In this document: piece after piece, positions 23,413 through 34,506 of the stretch
How positions within the stretch are numbered: position 1 is the first letter of the stretch
Layout: every line of letters starts with the position of its first letter
From: Atopsyche davidsoni
Lineage: Eukaryota; Arthropoda; Insecta; Trichoptera; Hydrobiosidae
Length of the DNA: 64,000 nucleotides
Direction of reading: 5' to 3'
NCBI GenBank assembly: GCA_022113835.1
Contig: JAILWY010000005.1
Span: 2,994,501-3,058,500, forward strand
Translations under genes and position numbers: made by a program
Notes under the pieces: generated by a model
What the model was told of the DNA's origin: nothing
The model's database searches: none
The model's input: only the letters and a program-made list of their open reading frames with translations

Positions 23413-23633
23413 ATTAATATAATAAAAAAATAACTTTAAATCTTCACAGTGAGTTTATTAGAATAATATTTTGCATAACTAGTTTCGACCCTATACCGGG
23501 TCATCATCAGATGATGACAGTCATGCATTTGATGATGATCCGGTATAGGGTCGAAACTAGTTATACAAAATATTATTCTAATAAACTCACTGTGAAGATT
23601 TAAATAAAAAGTTATTTTTTTCATTATATTAAT
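23413..23633. mobile_element. 220-bp palindrome of two inverted Penelope-like tails
   Basis: The left arm (23413-23500) and right arm (about 23532-23633) are near-perfect reverse complements: a few substitutions and one 4-5-nt gap across about 95 bp. Each arm read outward from the centre gives tatagggtcgaaactagtta, then atattattctaataaactc, then cactgtgaagattt, then an AT-rich terminus ending tcattatattaat. The CGAAACTAGT plus CTGTGAAGATT pattern is, from memory, common at the 3' ends of Penelope-like elements in arthropods. The minus strand at 23510-23482 reads CTGATGATGACCC-ggtata-GGGTCGAAAC, close to a hammerhead core. Confidence 0.6.
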
Positions 23634-23635
23634 TA

Positions 23636-23810
23636 TGCTTAATTGGTAGAATTTTTACTTTTATATGCAAATTGTTAAAAATACTTAAAAATGACACTGG
23701 AATCAATTTTATTCTTTTATTTAGATACAATATAAACAAAATGTGTTTATTTGAATTGTACTAAAAAAATACATTTTTTTATTATAACATAAAGCGGGTT
23801 CAGGTATTTT
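23636..23810. other. AT-rich spacer
   Basis: Nothing recognised. Confidence 0.4.
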
Positions 23811-23811
23811 T

Positions 23812-24260
23812 TTAAAAGACTTCCAAATTGGCCCGAATCAGTTGGTAGAGGTACGTACAAAAGGATTTATGTTTCATTTTAATATAGAAAAGCAGCATAC
23901 TCCGAGACGCGGAAAGCTCACCCTGAGGGTGCTCGCAGATTGAAGCTCCATGACAACAGCCGAGGATATTCCGAATGAGTTGCGAAGGAGGTCTTAAATC
24001 CTCGCCATCAATCCCCACCGGCAAGTTTGCCTGAAGAAATGCCACTGCGCCTGACGGGAGGGTCGTGAATACCTCCGCCCCGGGGCGCAGGGGTGAGAAC
24101 TTTGCGGCGTACCTGGATCGGGAAGGAATGCTTTGTAACCTTATTTATATGTCTTGAATTATTTTTAGATACAGTATAACTTCATACTTCAATTATGAGC
24201 GAGGGGGCGAGAGAGCTTTGCGGAAAACACCTAAGTGTATTTATCTCGCACTGTAGCGTA
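23812..24260. other. GC-richer island
   Basis: One of the larger islands, with ctccgccccggggcgcagg (about 24076-24094). A 77-codon minus-strand frame (23812-24045) gives no domain I recognise. Coding is not excluded, but no splice sites stand out. Confidence 0.3.
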
Positions 24261-24337
24261 TCAAATATAAATTCAGACTATACGCATTTGATTATTTTAT
24301 GTCTATATATTAAAAAAAAATAGATGAAGTTTCCATT

Positions 24338-24357
24338 ACACACACACACATATATAA
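24338..24357 (+). repeat. CA/TA composite microsatellite
   Basis: A run of about seven CA units followed by a short TA run. Similar composite CA/TA tracts lie at 25338 and 54528. Confidence 0.8.
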
Positions 24358-24626
24358 TGGAGATTTCATCGGTAATGGATATTCAAATATAAAACACTGC
24401 TGCTGGCTATTGATACATGAAATTAATTTACGTATTATTTTTACATTGTTCAAACCAAAGATGCGTAAGATACTTTGTGATAATGTGTAATATCTAAAAA
24501 TTGCATACTTAGATTTCATTTAAAATAAAACCTGAATTAGAAAATAACTGAAAAAAGCAATAGCGCGGATAAAACGTTACCACTTGCTTCAATTTATCAT
24601 AACAGGCTTGAGTTAGATTATTTCAT

Positions 24627-24920
24627 AATGATTAAGTACATTTTTTCAAATATTGAAAATTGATTAAAGAAACTCTTAGAAAAGTATCATCGTGATTTGT
24701 GTGGGATTCGAACCCACATCTCTTCGCTTACATGGCAGGTGCATTACCAACTATGCTAACGAATCACTAGTACTAGGCAAGAATTTTTAACAATCATATC
24801 CTATAAATGAAACAACGTACTTATTATGCCAATTAAACAATTAATCATTATCAATCATTAAACCTGTATAGATAAAATCTTACTTCCTGTGAGACGGTCT
24901 TCACAAAAATCAATAATATA
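24627..24920 (-). repeat. tRNA-core fold-back repeat, copy b
   Basis: Starts aatgattaagtac, then gaaaattgattaaagaaact, then the tRNA-like core in minus orientation (24692-24767), then ctagtactaggc, then tttttaacaatcatat, and ends with the family right-end block (cctgtatag, tgtgagacggtcttcac, caataat). The outer aatgattaagt and ttaatcatta blocks are inverted relative to one another, so the whole element is a diverged fold-back with a single tRNA-like module off-centre. Confidence 0.8.
24692..24767 (-). tRNA. 76-nt tRNA-like module (Thr-TGT-like), probably a repeat core
   Basis: Exactly 76 nt. On the minus strand the ends gtgattcg and caaatcac pair over 8 positions with one mismatch. TAGCATAGTTGG fits the pol III A box and GGTTCGAATCC is a perfect B box in a 5-bp stem GTGGG/CCCAC. 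The central loop reads CATGTAA, placing TGT at the anticodon, but position 33 is A instead of the near-invariant T, and the D and anticodon stems are weak. The same 76-nt module recurs at 39492, 39853 and 42483 within one repeat family. I read it as a tRNA-derived SINE-like head rather than a working tRNA gene. Confidence 0.4.
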
Positions 24921-25040
24921 GATTATTTAAGTTTAAGATTCAAACTCCAAGATGATATCAAATTTGTGATCTGTCAATAACCAAACTGTACAAAGCCGTA
25001 CGTTTCTTTACATGTCAAATATTAATTAAAGTACTAAATT

Positions 25041-25245
25041 TTGATGAACTTTGGCCATAGTGATGCTCTCATACTTCGTCGAAGTTAGCAAACGCGGTGG
25101 CTGGAACACGAGGAGAACCACCGCCAAAGGGAATCCTGAACACGATGGTGGAAGGCAAGTGAAAGTTGAAGTGACTGCTCAGCGCAGATCGATCTTGACT
25201 TGATCCGAACTATCCAGTAACAGTCTCCATGCAACATTAAACGTA
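25041..25245. other. GC-richer island with nested hairpins
   Basis: gcggtgg (25094-25100) pairs perfectly with ccaccgc (25118-25124). The ccacc of the second arm can alternatively pair with ggtgg at 25147-25151. Short frames are open on the plus strand but none is domain-like, and no known snRNA, snoRNA or rRNA was recognised. Either a structured RNA segment or a conserved noncoding element. Confidence 0.3.
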
Positions 25246-25337
25246 ATATATACTATCCGGCTAAAACGCGATTAAATAAAATAATGATTTATTTTCGAAT
25301 GTTGAAAACTTACAGAAATATTTAGGTTGAGTGATAC

Positions 25338-25378
25338 GTATATATATATATACATATATGGGTGTGTGTGTATGTGTT
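25338..25378 (+). repeat. TA/TG composite microsatellite
   Basis: A TATATATATATATACATATATG run followed by GTGTGTGTGTATGTG. It is the inverse arrangement of the CA/TA tract at 54528 and a similar type to 24338. Confidence 0.85.
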
Positions 25379-25389
25379 GTACCTGTGAA

Positions 25390-25660
25390 TTCACCGAGTC
25401 ATTTTTTACAGCTCTCTTCAGTACACTACACGAATAACGGTCGCATATCCAACACTGGGGGCGTCTTCGCGAATTTCTCCGCAGATAAACCGAATCTCCG
25501 CCACGGGAGTTGCGCGTGTCGGGCATTTGTCTCTCCTATCTGGTGCTGAGGGCCTACTTGTTTGTGCTTTGTTGATAATTTGAATATGTATCTCTGAAAA
25601 TAAATCCACCTTTTTGAAGACGCTGAAACCCCACGAGGAGCAAAGTTTTCAGTCAGGCTA
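25390..25660. other. GC-richer island
   Basis: Frames are open on both strands (25331-25549 plus, 25418-25609 minus), which is expected of GC-rich noncoding sequence with few stop codons. Its left edge, ttttttacag, resembles an acceptor, but no donor or domain supports an exon. Confidence 0.3.
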
Positions 25661-27385
25661 TCTGTTGCTGTGTTTACGTAAACTTAATTTATAATCGTTT
25701 GTGAAGTTTTATTTATTGAAAATGTCGTCTCATGTCAATGTAGCATGATATGTATACATATTTTTTGAAAAAAAAAATCCTTGCAACTTTACATATAAAC
25801 AGAGAAATTTTAACTGTGCAAAGGTAAGATGCGAATATCACCTTATGGTTATAGGAGATGCGAATCAGCCGTGGCCTCGTGAACCTAAATAAATGTCGCT
25901 ATATAAATAATATCACTTGTAAGTGCATGTATTAAATGGAGGCCAAAGTAAATCTCAAGTGTTTAATTATATATGTCATACTATAAAAGGTGGGAAGGTT
26001 GTACTGCACGGAGAAACATCATAAATATTTGATGCCCGCATGGCACTGCGTGATCTCCTTGAGCTGGAAGTTATGTAAGGTGCTTCTTCCTTAATGATGA
26101 TCTCTCATCTCAGGTTTCCATACATTTGCACACTCAAATATAATTTACACACTTCAACTCAGTACAAAGTCTTATACTGTTTCTAATACTCGTTATGACT
26201 CCTTCCCATCGCGACACCGCACCAAACATGCCAACATTGTTTTTTTTTATATTAATAAACGTTAAATGATGTCGTAAGTTTTTGCAATAAAAAAATTAAA
26301 CACGCAACTCTTTAAAAGTTGAGGACCGTCATCGAGAATCATGCGTATTTTAATATATCAATTTTTGAAAAATGTTTTGTGAGAATAAATACATTTAGAA
26401 GAAATTTTACGCATAAAGGAGTTAATTTTTTATGCCTTTATGTATAGCGTATCCATCGCATAAACTGAAATCTTACAGAATATGTGTATTTAACATTTCC
26501 AGGTGTTTCCAGAGATTTCGGGGCCAGAACGTGTTAACACCCCGGTAGGCTGTTTTGAACTTCAGCAGTTCCTTACCTGTAGCGTTTATTCGAAACCTCC
26601 GCATTAAATATGGGTAATATAGAGGGAGCCGAGGATTGTTGAGTTAATTATTCAGGACTTTCATAAATGTCTCGAGTATTCGAACTTACTTTATTTGAGT
26701 GTCTGCAAAGTACACTTTTAGTTACATTCGCATTTAATTTCAAAGCACTTAAAATTGTAACTAAATTAATATATTTTTGCTTAAGCCTTTCCAAAATATT
26801 TTATATTCATTAAAATTTCAGAAATCCATTAAGTTTTTCCTGAGAAATTATATAAATCACGATTTTTTATGACCGATTTAACTTTTAATCAATCATTCAT
26901 ATAAAAAAATAATATGAATTTACTACTCATATAAGTATATGAAATAAATAAAAAAAATACCATTTATGTATGTTTTCATTCAATAATTTTATTACAATGG
27001 CTAAAAATAGCAAAAATAATTTAAGTACGATATTATTACAATAAAATGTTAATACCATATCATAAACAATTTAAAAAAACGTTTTTTTCAGTTCACACGT
27101 TTTTTAAAAACTTTACGAATACTTTTGTTTGTATCTCGGTATACAAGTACATGATTATTTTATTTTCAAAAATGAACTGCATTTGTGAGAAGTAGTTTGT
27201 ATTGAGAAACACATTTGATTCTACCTGTTTAGTGATTGTGATTGAGTGAACGTAAAAATACGACGTGTTATAAACTTTTGAAGTGCTGAAGATTTCTTTT
27301 ATAATTTTTAGTAAGTTTTTTGAGAATTTAAATTTTACACTTATGTAAAGTAAAACGCAATACACAGCAAAAATGTTGATTTGTG
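25661..27385. other. AT-rich spacer with a small island at 26500-26670
   Basis: Mostly AT-rich. The 26500-26670 patch (ggggccagaacgtgttaac and following) is GC-richer. A 90-codon minus-strand frame at 27093-27365 is AT-driven and unrecognised. Confidence 0.4.
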
Positions 27386-27399
27386 TTTCTTCCCAAGTG

Positions 27400-27800
27400 T
27401 TTTTTTTACACGATATCCCCTATGTAAGAACTTTCATGCAGCAGTGCAACCCCCAAGGGAATCCCGTCTCAAAAAAAAATATCGCATAGAATAAACACGC
27501 CACTGTTTATTTACATTAATATTAGAATGTTTGGAGTATTTGCAGAGGGCCTGCTATTGTTTCAGCGGTGTTGATTTATTCTCAGAGTGGTCTCGCTTCG
27601 GAGTCAAAGGAACCAGAACCGTTCCTCGCTTGACATTTCTCAAGACTGCGCTTCAAGCTCCATTTGCCTAATTATTGCGCCGCCTCGTTGAAATTTTAAA
27701 GTCATTTATTAGAGAATACGTGCCCGCTGTAAATTTGTTGGCACGCGTCTTCTGTGCTATTAGTTTTGCTTGATCATCCACGATACACTGGTATAATTCG
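27400..27800. other. GC-richer island
   Basis: Moderate GC content, with gcgccgcctcgttg (about 27678) and gtgcccgctg (about 27720). No coding frame of note. Confidence 0.28.
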
Positions 27801-28239
27801 TAACATCCCTTATTTAAACATTGTTTTGTTTTGGTTTATTACGATATACTCCATATTTCAACAACAGATATAATTATTCTAATAGCTCGATCTGAAAAAA
27901 AATCTGTCAAGACAGAAACACTCACTTAAAATCTGCCGGCCCTATGGCTCATCATATTTGTTGTTTCAATGGCATATTATGTAAATACACTGTATATTTT
28001 TTAGATATAAATAAAACCTACAAAACACAAACAAAATTATATTTAATTGTCTTTGCACACTCGTCGTGAAGCGACGTTGCTGTTTGATATCGACGCGCTT
28101 ACTTTCGGTAATTCTACTTAAAAGGAATCAAGTTATGTTTTTTAGTTTTGAAGTTTGCTGTTTTTTTATAATCAACTAATTTTTTTTTTACATTTTCGCA
28201 TTTAAAACGTTTTTATAATTTTCATTTTTTGTCTGTTAT

Positions 28240-28285
28240 AAGGGAAGTCCGTTTAATAGGGGTCCGTTATATCGAGGTTTTACTG
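28240..28285 (+). mobile_element. pogo/Tigger-type terminal inverted repeat, solo end
   Basis: Ends in gttatatcgaggttttactg followed by TA. In reverse this is CAGTAAAACCTCGATATAAC, the type of terminus shared by pogo/Tigger-related Tc1-mariner elements. No matching left end was found nearby, so it is a truncated MITE or an orphan end. Confidence 0.55.
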
Positions 28286-28435
28286 TATACTAAATATTTG
28301 CGGTCTCATTGCAAAATTTATACTAAATTTAAAAGAAATCTTAATGCTCTCACCTTGCATCCTTTTAGTCTTGAGAATATTCTGGTTAAGCATTTGACTA
28401 AATCATGTGAAGTTCTTGTTTGTGAGGTGTACTTA

Positions 28436-29002
28436 TATACAAGGTGTCCAAACAGAGCATCGGGTATTTGTTAGTTCAGTAAAATAAAAACTACTAGTAA
28501 TCAAGTATTTTTTTATTGTTGAATTTAAGAATACAAAATGTTAAATTATTTTAATAAGATAATGTTATCCAAATGGTGACCGTTACGCGCTGCTGGCACT
28601 CTTCTAATCTGGAACAAACATTGCTGATAACACGCTGACACATAGCCCTCGATATTGCTGCCATTTCTGACCTGACGTTTTGTTTCAATTCCGTTAGGTT
28701 CATCGGATTATTCTCATGAACCCTACTTTTAAGGTATCCCCATACGAGATAGTCAAGAGGGCTAAGGTCGGGGCTTCTGGGAGGCCAGTTGATGTTACCT
28801 CTACATGAAATGACCTTATTAGGGAATAATTCGTTAACAGCTACAATTGATTGATTGGATGTGTGGTAAGTATGGCAAGCCCTGTCTTCTTGAGTTGAAA
28901 CCATGAAACTCCCGCAACTCTGGGCCCAAAATTTATTGCAGCATATCGCAATAACGTTCACTATTCACATTCCCCCGATACTCTTTTTGGACATCCTATA
29001 TA
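28436..29002 (-). mobile_element. Tc1/IS630-type element, internally deleted (C-terminal half retained)
   Basis: The inverted ends carry ggtgtccaaacagagcatcg on the left and, in reverse, ggatgtccaaaaagagtatc on the right, both next to TA-rich flanks. Between them the minus strand encodes only the C-terminal half of a DDE transposase. The length, about 570 bp, is far short of a full element, which implies an internal deletion that kept both ends. Confidence 0.8.
28551..28961 (-). pseudogene. DDE transposase C-terminal fragment
   Basis: Contains the block NWPPRSPDLSPLDYLVWGYL followed by K-S-R-V, the last catalytic region of a widespread arthropod Tc1/IS630 group (often labelled Tc3-like or DUF4817-associated). 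It lies about 40-43 residues after an EDRACHT motif that probably holds the second catalytic Asp. Downstream, LTELKQNVRSEM and CQRVISNVCSRLEECQQ fit the C-terminal helices. The N-terminal DNA-binding part and the first catalytic Asp are missing. The frame is intact from 28961 to 28551, but the encoded protein would be inactive alone. Confidence 0.85.
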
Positions 29003-29084
29003 TTATAAAATAAAGACAGAATTAACATTCATAAAGCCTATTAACAGTGATTTAAATTTGTGGTATGAAATTCAACGGATTCAA

Positions 29085-29425
29085 AGCGGCATTCGAGTGC
29101 ATTGTTTACACTGAAAAATCAATACCTCAATCACTCGAAAGCTCACAAATCACTGCCGCCCCAATAGCTATCAGGCCCATCACTGCAGCCGTCCAGCGCA
29201 CCTTTGGGGATGTTTATCGCCGGGGCACTTTCGCAGTCGTGAGATCGGCATTGTCGGGCCCGGACGGCGCATTTGAATATGTATATCGGGGTCGTAAATT
29301 CAAACGGCGTGATATAATGCCAGACAGCCGTCAAAAGTATGCAGAGTCGGGTGCACGGGCGCCGCGTGCACCGCGCGAAATGTCTACCGGCTCAAGGGTG
29401 ATATTAGGCGTTAAATATTATTTAT
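29085..29425. other. GC-richer island with a 139-codon open frame
   Basis: One of the longest open frames in the window (29065-29484, plus) covers this island. It is Arg/Ala-rich, lacks any domain I recognise and ends in repeat-array sequence, so I favour chance openness in GC-rich DNA. TTTGAATATGTATAT and GTCGTAAATTC strings resemble homeodomain/Caudal sites. Candidate conserved noncoding element; a coding exon remains possible. Confidence 0.3.
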
Positions 29426-29427
29426 TG

Positions 29428-31060
29428 TTATCACGGATTCATGGCAGGTATTTTCGGTGTTTGAATGAATTGCACTGTGAATAAATTTAACAGAAAAATT
29501 ATTTTGGTAAAAGTAGTGTGATAGGATCCGTTGTGGTGTAAAAGGACCCGAGGACGCACCAAATTATTTTTTCTATGAACACTGACTCAGCATAGATATA
29601 TGGTCAGTGAGGTGGTCGCAACCTCTTCTGAAGAAAGGCACCCGAAGAAGAAGTGTGAAATGTCTCTCCATTTAATGTTTTTATTAAACGTCAAACATCC
29701 CGAGGAATCATCAAAGGACTCGAGGACGCACCACACTATTTTTTCTATAAACACTGATGTCGATTTTTTGATTGAACGTCAATCAGATGCGTATTTATTA
29801 CCCATTACGGGTTTATTATATTATTACTAGTATGATTAGGAACATTCATCATAGAAGATGATTTAAAGAAACTCTTAGAAAAATATCATCGTGATTTGTG
29901 TGGGATTTGAACCCACATCCCCTGGCTTACATGGCCGGTGTACTAACCCTTGGTTAATATTGGTTGGCCTGGGCACATTGGTTCATATGTAGAGTATGAT
30001 TGTTAAAAATTCTCGATAAACGGAAGTGATTCGTTAGTACAAGAGTTGGGATGTGGGTTCAAATCCCACACAAATTACTATGATGTTTTTCTGAGAGTTT
30101 CTTTAAATCATCTTCTATGTATTAACTAATGTGCCTAATCATATTAGTAATAATATAAACACTGACTCAGTATAGATATACGCCCAGTGAGATGGTCGCC
30201 AACCTCTTCTGAGGAGAGACACCCCAAGAAGAAAAGGTGTGAAATGTCTCTCCATTTGATGTTTTTATATTTAATGATATCACGGATTCATGGCAAATAT
30301 TTTCGGTGTTTGAATGAATTGCACTGTGAATAAATAAAACAGAAAAAATATTTTGATAAAAGTAGTGTGATAGGATCCGTAGTGGTGTAAAAGGACCCGA
30401 GGTCCCATTACACTATTTTTCCTATGGACACTAGCTCATCACAGATATATACTCAGTGAGATTCTGAGGAGAGGCACCCAAAGAAGAAGTGTGAAATGTC
30501 TCTCCATTTGATGTTTTTACTAAGCGTCAAACATTATTTAATAATATGAATCAGAACAGGTATTTTTGGTGTTTGAATTAATTACACTGTAAATAAATAA
30601 AATATTGATTTTATTATTAAAAGTAGCGTAATAGATATTTTCGGTGTTTGAATGAATTGTATTGTGAACAACTAAAACAGTAAGTTTCAATATAATATAA
30701 TAAATTGATATCACAAATTAATGACATGAGTTATAGTTGTTTATAGCAATGTTGGCCTGTTTGAGGATCAAATCATAAATAACGATACATTATTCATCGA
30801 CGTCGCGAATTCGTGGCTGGTATTTTTAGTGCACTATAAATAAATGAGAAGTGAATTCTTTTTAATAAAAGTGCTGTAGAATAGATTTTATTATTTAATG
30901 ATATCATGGATTCATGGCAGGTATTTAAGTAATCCATGGCAATGTTGGCATGCTTAAGGACTTACTCATACATTATTAAACATTATTCACAGACGTCGTG
31001 AATTCGAGGCTGGTATTTTTGGGGTGTATGAATTGCGCTCTAAATATATATGAAGTAGTA
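29428..31060 (+). repeat. Degenerate tandem array with a nested fold-back
   Basis: Landmarks repeat: cacggattcatggca at about 29433, 30290 and (diverged) 30903; tttcggtgtttgaatgaatt at about 29452, 30300 and 30637; gtgtgaaatgtctctccatt at about 29656, 30239 and 30490; cactgactcag at about 29580 and 30161. Where undisturbed the period is roughly 260-270 bp, and the right end (30700-31060) decays into shorter, more diverged units. A tRNA-core fold-back at 29759-30152 splits one unit. No coding capacity. Confidence 0.8.
29759..30152. repeat. tRNA-core fold-back repeat, copy c (both arms carry core pieces)
   Basis: Inserted in the tandem array and flanked by ataaacactga on both sides, a likely 11-bp target duplication. 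The left arm carries the core in minus orientation (29891-29955, truncated) and the right arm carries it in plus orientation (30026-30078, 53 nt, lacking the anticodon arm). The outer blocks actagtatgattagg and cctaatcatattagt are inverted. This copy shows the family as a true head-to-head pair of tRNA-like modules. Confidence 0.8.
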
Positions 31061-31960
31061 ATGACAATTCTTTTTTATTGATTTAAAGAGTTAAAAATGT
31101 GATTGTTTAGATTTTAATTTATAATTTGTGAGTATGAAAAAAACATTTTGTGATTTTCAAATTTTTCATTGTTATGATTTTATTTGTTATTTATTATTAT
31201 GTGCGATGTGTATATTTCTATTAGATTTGTATTGTACGTGAAGCAAATTTTGCAATGCAGCCACATAGATCTAATATTCTGTATGACTAGGAACATTGGC
31301 TGCGGGATGAGACGACTGGACAGTACGGGGAAGAGAGAATGCTGCGATTATATGAACAAGGCACCCGCACTGCTTTGTATCACGATAACACCGAAACACA
31401 AACCAGCACAGCGTCAGTGCTTCGGGACTAAATCTTATGCTTACTTTAATATTTAAAATATATAAATATAGAATAAAATAAAAATATACATATTTCAAGT
31501 AAATTTATTCAAAATTACCTGAAATTTGACAACATGACCTTGAAAGTATAGCTTTGAAGTTTATTGATAAAATATTAATAAATAACAAGTCATAATAATG
31601 ACTGACTCATAATATGTATAACTAGTCAATAGGGTCCTTTTTGTGTTATTCACATAGACTAAACCATAATACACGCAAAATAAAATCGGTTGCAAGTAAT
31701 GTATGCAATGATTTTAGACAGTAGTAATTGAATTTTGAATACAAAGTAAAACATTGGGGATAAAATTGATGGTCTCAGTTTAACTAAGTAAATGATTTAT
31801 TCGATGGGGAACTACAAAATTCGGACCTCAGAATTAAAGAATTTTTTTGTTAAAAAATGGTGGAATCCATTACACGAATGATTTCGTTTTTATACGTGAT
31901 ACTCCAGCATCCCTTTCATTAATACGGGTTTTGTATAAAAAAATATAAACGAAAATATTC
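31061..31960. other. AT-rich spacer with a small island
   Basis: A balanced-composition patch at about 31255-31440 carries a 90-codon plus-strand frame without recognisable domains. The rest is AT-rich. Confidence 0.35.
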
Positions 31961-32255
31961 CTCTATGCAAAAAGCACCACAGAAGTTTCAGAAGTTCAGG
32001 GAAGGCTAGTTGGGGAGCTCCCACATACCGGAGGGCATGCTGAAATTCAAATGTGTCTGGGTGCCGTCCGTGATATACGAAATCAGTCGGAATCTGGACG
32101 CGAGATGTATCGGGGCATAAACATGGGTCCCTTTTTGCATTTTATTCAAATTGTATCGAGTCCCCCGGTGCAAGATGCTTCATATCGGAAACTACAACAG
32201 GTGGGAGAGATTGGAGATCAAGTATTTTATGTCGAGATATTTTATTCATATGGAA
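31961..32255. other. GC-richer island with a 73-codon frame
   Basis: The plus-strand frame 32051-32272 is open through the island and reads as unrecognised protein. No clear splice sites. Candidate noncoding element or undetected exon. Confidence 0.28.
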
Positions 32256-33000
32256 AAAAAATGGAAACGTAAAATTACTTGCTTTGTTTTGTATTAGAAG
32301 CACAGTCAAACTCAGTGTAGCTTTGAATCAAAAATATTTTATATTTAAATAATTCAACTTTTATGTGAAGTTTTGTTAAAATATTAAATTAAAAAATCAC
32401 GTTTTTATTTAAGTAAAAGACCCCAAGTTTAACGTACTTCAAATACATTAATAACGTTAATATATATTTGATAAATGAAAACTGAAATTTGAATATCATT
32501 AGTAGCTTAAAATTTGCAACATACTACATATAATAATTTAAAAATATGTAAAATAAAAATTGATTTGAAATAATTATAAATTTATTACATATATAAAATA
32601 CAAATAAAGTCAAATAGCTGTTTTCTTTATACTTTCAAAAAATATTTTCTTCAAATATGTTAAATGTGAGCATGAAATTTGATCGTGACCTTACGTTGTT
32701 TTTATGCAAAGTATTGAAACATTTTTTACTAATTTCACAAACTGGAATGACAATAACAAATGTATTTACTGATTTTATGAAGTGAATAAGTTTTATACTA
32801 TTACTAATTAATTAACAGACAATAGGAAGAGTTAAAAATAATTTTAGCCCTATTCAAGAATAAAATCAGAAAAATTGTAAAATATCTGCTCGTTTTCGCT
32901 AAAAAAAATCTACATGAGAATGGTATTCTCAGCAAGCAAATTACAATTCTGTCGAGTTCGCATTATTTAACTGCAGATTTTAATTTTTTTAATAAAAACG
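32256..33000. other. AT-rich spacer
   Basis: Nothing recognised. Confidence 0.45.
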
Positions 33001-33960
33001 TTGCATAAATTATGTAATCGTAATAAAATTCCCCAGCCAACGTTTTATGTAAGAATTCTTCCTTACTTAGCCGGTCTGTATAATAAAATAAAGTGTTATT
33101 GCCAAACTTCTGTCCCCCCTGTACTGCAAGTGAATTTCAGACAGATTCCTTGTTTTTGTTCACTCTTCACTGTTCCCTGTGCCTGCAAAGTGAATTTTAA
33201 AGTGAATCGCTAGTACAGGCTTTTATTGCAAATGAACATTTTTCTCGAGATCGTCGAGACGAATTTATAGAGAACGACGCGTTGGCAGCTTTTGAACCGC
33301 TGTTTTTTTTTATTTAAAATTTTATAAATTTATTTATTAAGGCTATGTAAAGATTTAATATTTTGGAGCAACTAGAAATAATTAAACACCAAAATTTCGA
33401 TATCCCTCTGATCAACGAACAATTAAATAACCATAAATCTCCCCTTCTTAATATTTTTAAAAATACACTGTGATTCTGCACTCAAACTAATTGCTTTCAG
33501 ATAGCGGCCAGGGCAGCCAGAAATCATCACAAACTAGTTTATTTAAGTACTTAGTATTAAAATTATTGCTGTTAAAATCATTTTAATGGGGTTTCACAGC
33601 ACTCAATAAAAGCATTTTTTCCACATATATTTGTAATGTAGTTTAATCTATGATTCATGTATTTCTGTTGAATTTGTTATGTATGAGCTCGCTTTTTTCT
33701 GAATATACTCAGTTTTGAAGATGCCGTGTTCGGCGAAAGAGCTCTCGCTACAATTGAAATAATCGTAATTATTTTTTTACGTGTAAAAAAAATCCGTTTC
33801 TTGAGAATAATGATATGATAATTTGTTTTAAGAATATTGCTTGCGAGTTGAAATCTTCTGACTGCACGCGCAAAAGTCTGCGCCAATATCTAAAATACAA
33901 AATGCAAACACATCAATAAGGCTTACAAAAGCTCAAATAATCACGCTAAGTCTGGTTATT
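33001..33960. other. Mixed spacer
   Basis: A mildly GC-richer patch at 33050-33300 carries a 70-codon frame (33001-33213) without domain character. The rest is AT-rich. Confidence 0.35.
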
Positions 33961-34290
33961 ATTTTTCCTCACCTATTGAAAGTCGAGGTGCTTTCATCCC
34001 CTGCGAACTTTTTGCCTGGGGGCGCAGTCGTTCCGTCAATACATCATCGAGCAGATATGAGAAACAGAAAGCCTCCCCTCTGTGGGGCTCTGTGCACTGT
34101 GCATTTCTCGAGTGCAGGGTGCAAAAGCATTTTAAATTGTAGTGCTTATGAATATGAGCATTTGCGCAAGTTTCCGAAGCGATTTTTCATCGCCGCTTTT
34201 TGCGTCTAAATTTAACGATGGAGAAAAGTTTGAATATTTTTTCGCTGTCGTTTTCACCGCATAATAAATTCTCGGAATGTCAATCTCCTT
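33961..34290. other. GC-richer island
   Basis: Contains tgcctgggggcgcagtcg (about 34013-34030) and ctctgtggggctctgtgc. The plus-strand frame 33976-34209 is unrecognised. Candidate conserved noncoding element. Confidence 0.3.
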
Positions 34291-34370
34291 TCAATTGGAA
34301 AATAGTTTTTATATTCGATGGTATAAGAAAATTATTTTTTCCCTACGCTTCTTATTTATATATAATATGT

Positions 34371-34506
34371 CTTGAGTGATTTTTCACAAATTCGTTTTTT
34401 ATTTGTGACCGGTCCCGCCAACCTCTCACGTTGGCATTATCAAACAGAGTAAAAAAAAATAAAATGGAATTTCACCAAGTACTCTCTATAAAAAATATGA
34501 AATTTC
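34371..34506. mobile_element. Palindromic MITE family, rearranged copy 5
   Basis: The left part is an arm in minus orientation from cttgagtgattt through gtgaccggtcccgcc and cacgttggc to ttatcaaacagagt. It then jumps to the distal part of the opposite arm (aaaatggaatttcaccaagt to gaaatttc). The inner part of the right arm is absent, the mirror image of the deletion in copy 3. Confidence 0.75.

Noticed and set aside
29065..29484. 139-codon open frame
   Set aside because: No recognisable domain, and it runs into the tandem array at its 3' end. Kept only as an island with possible regulatory content.
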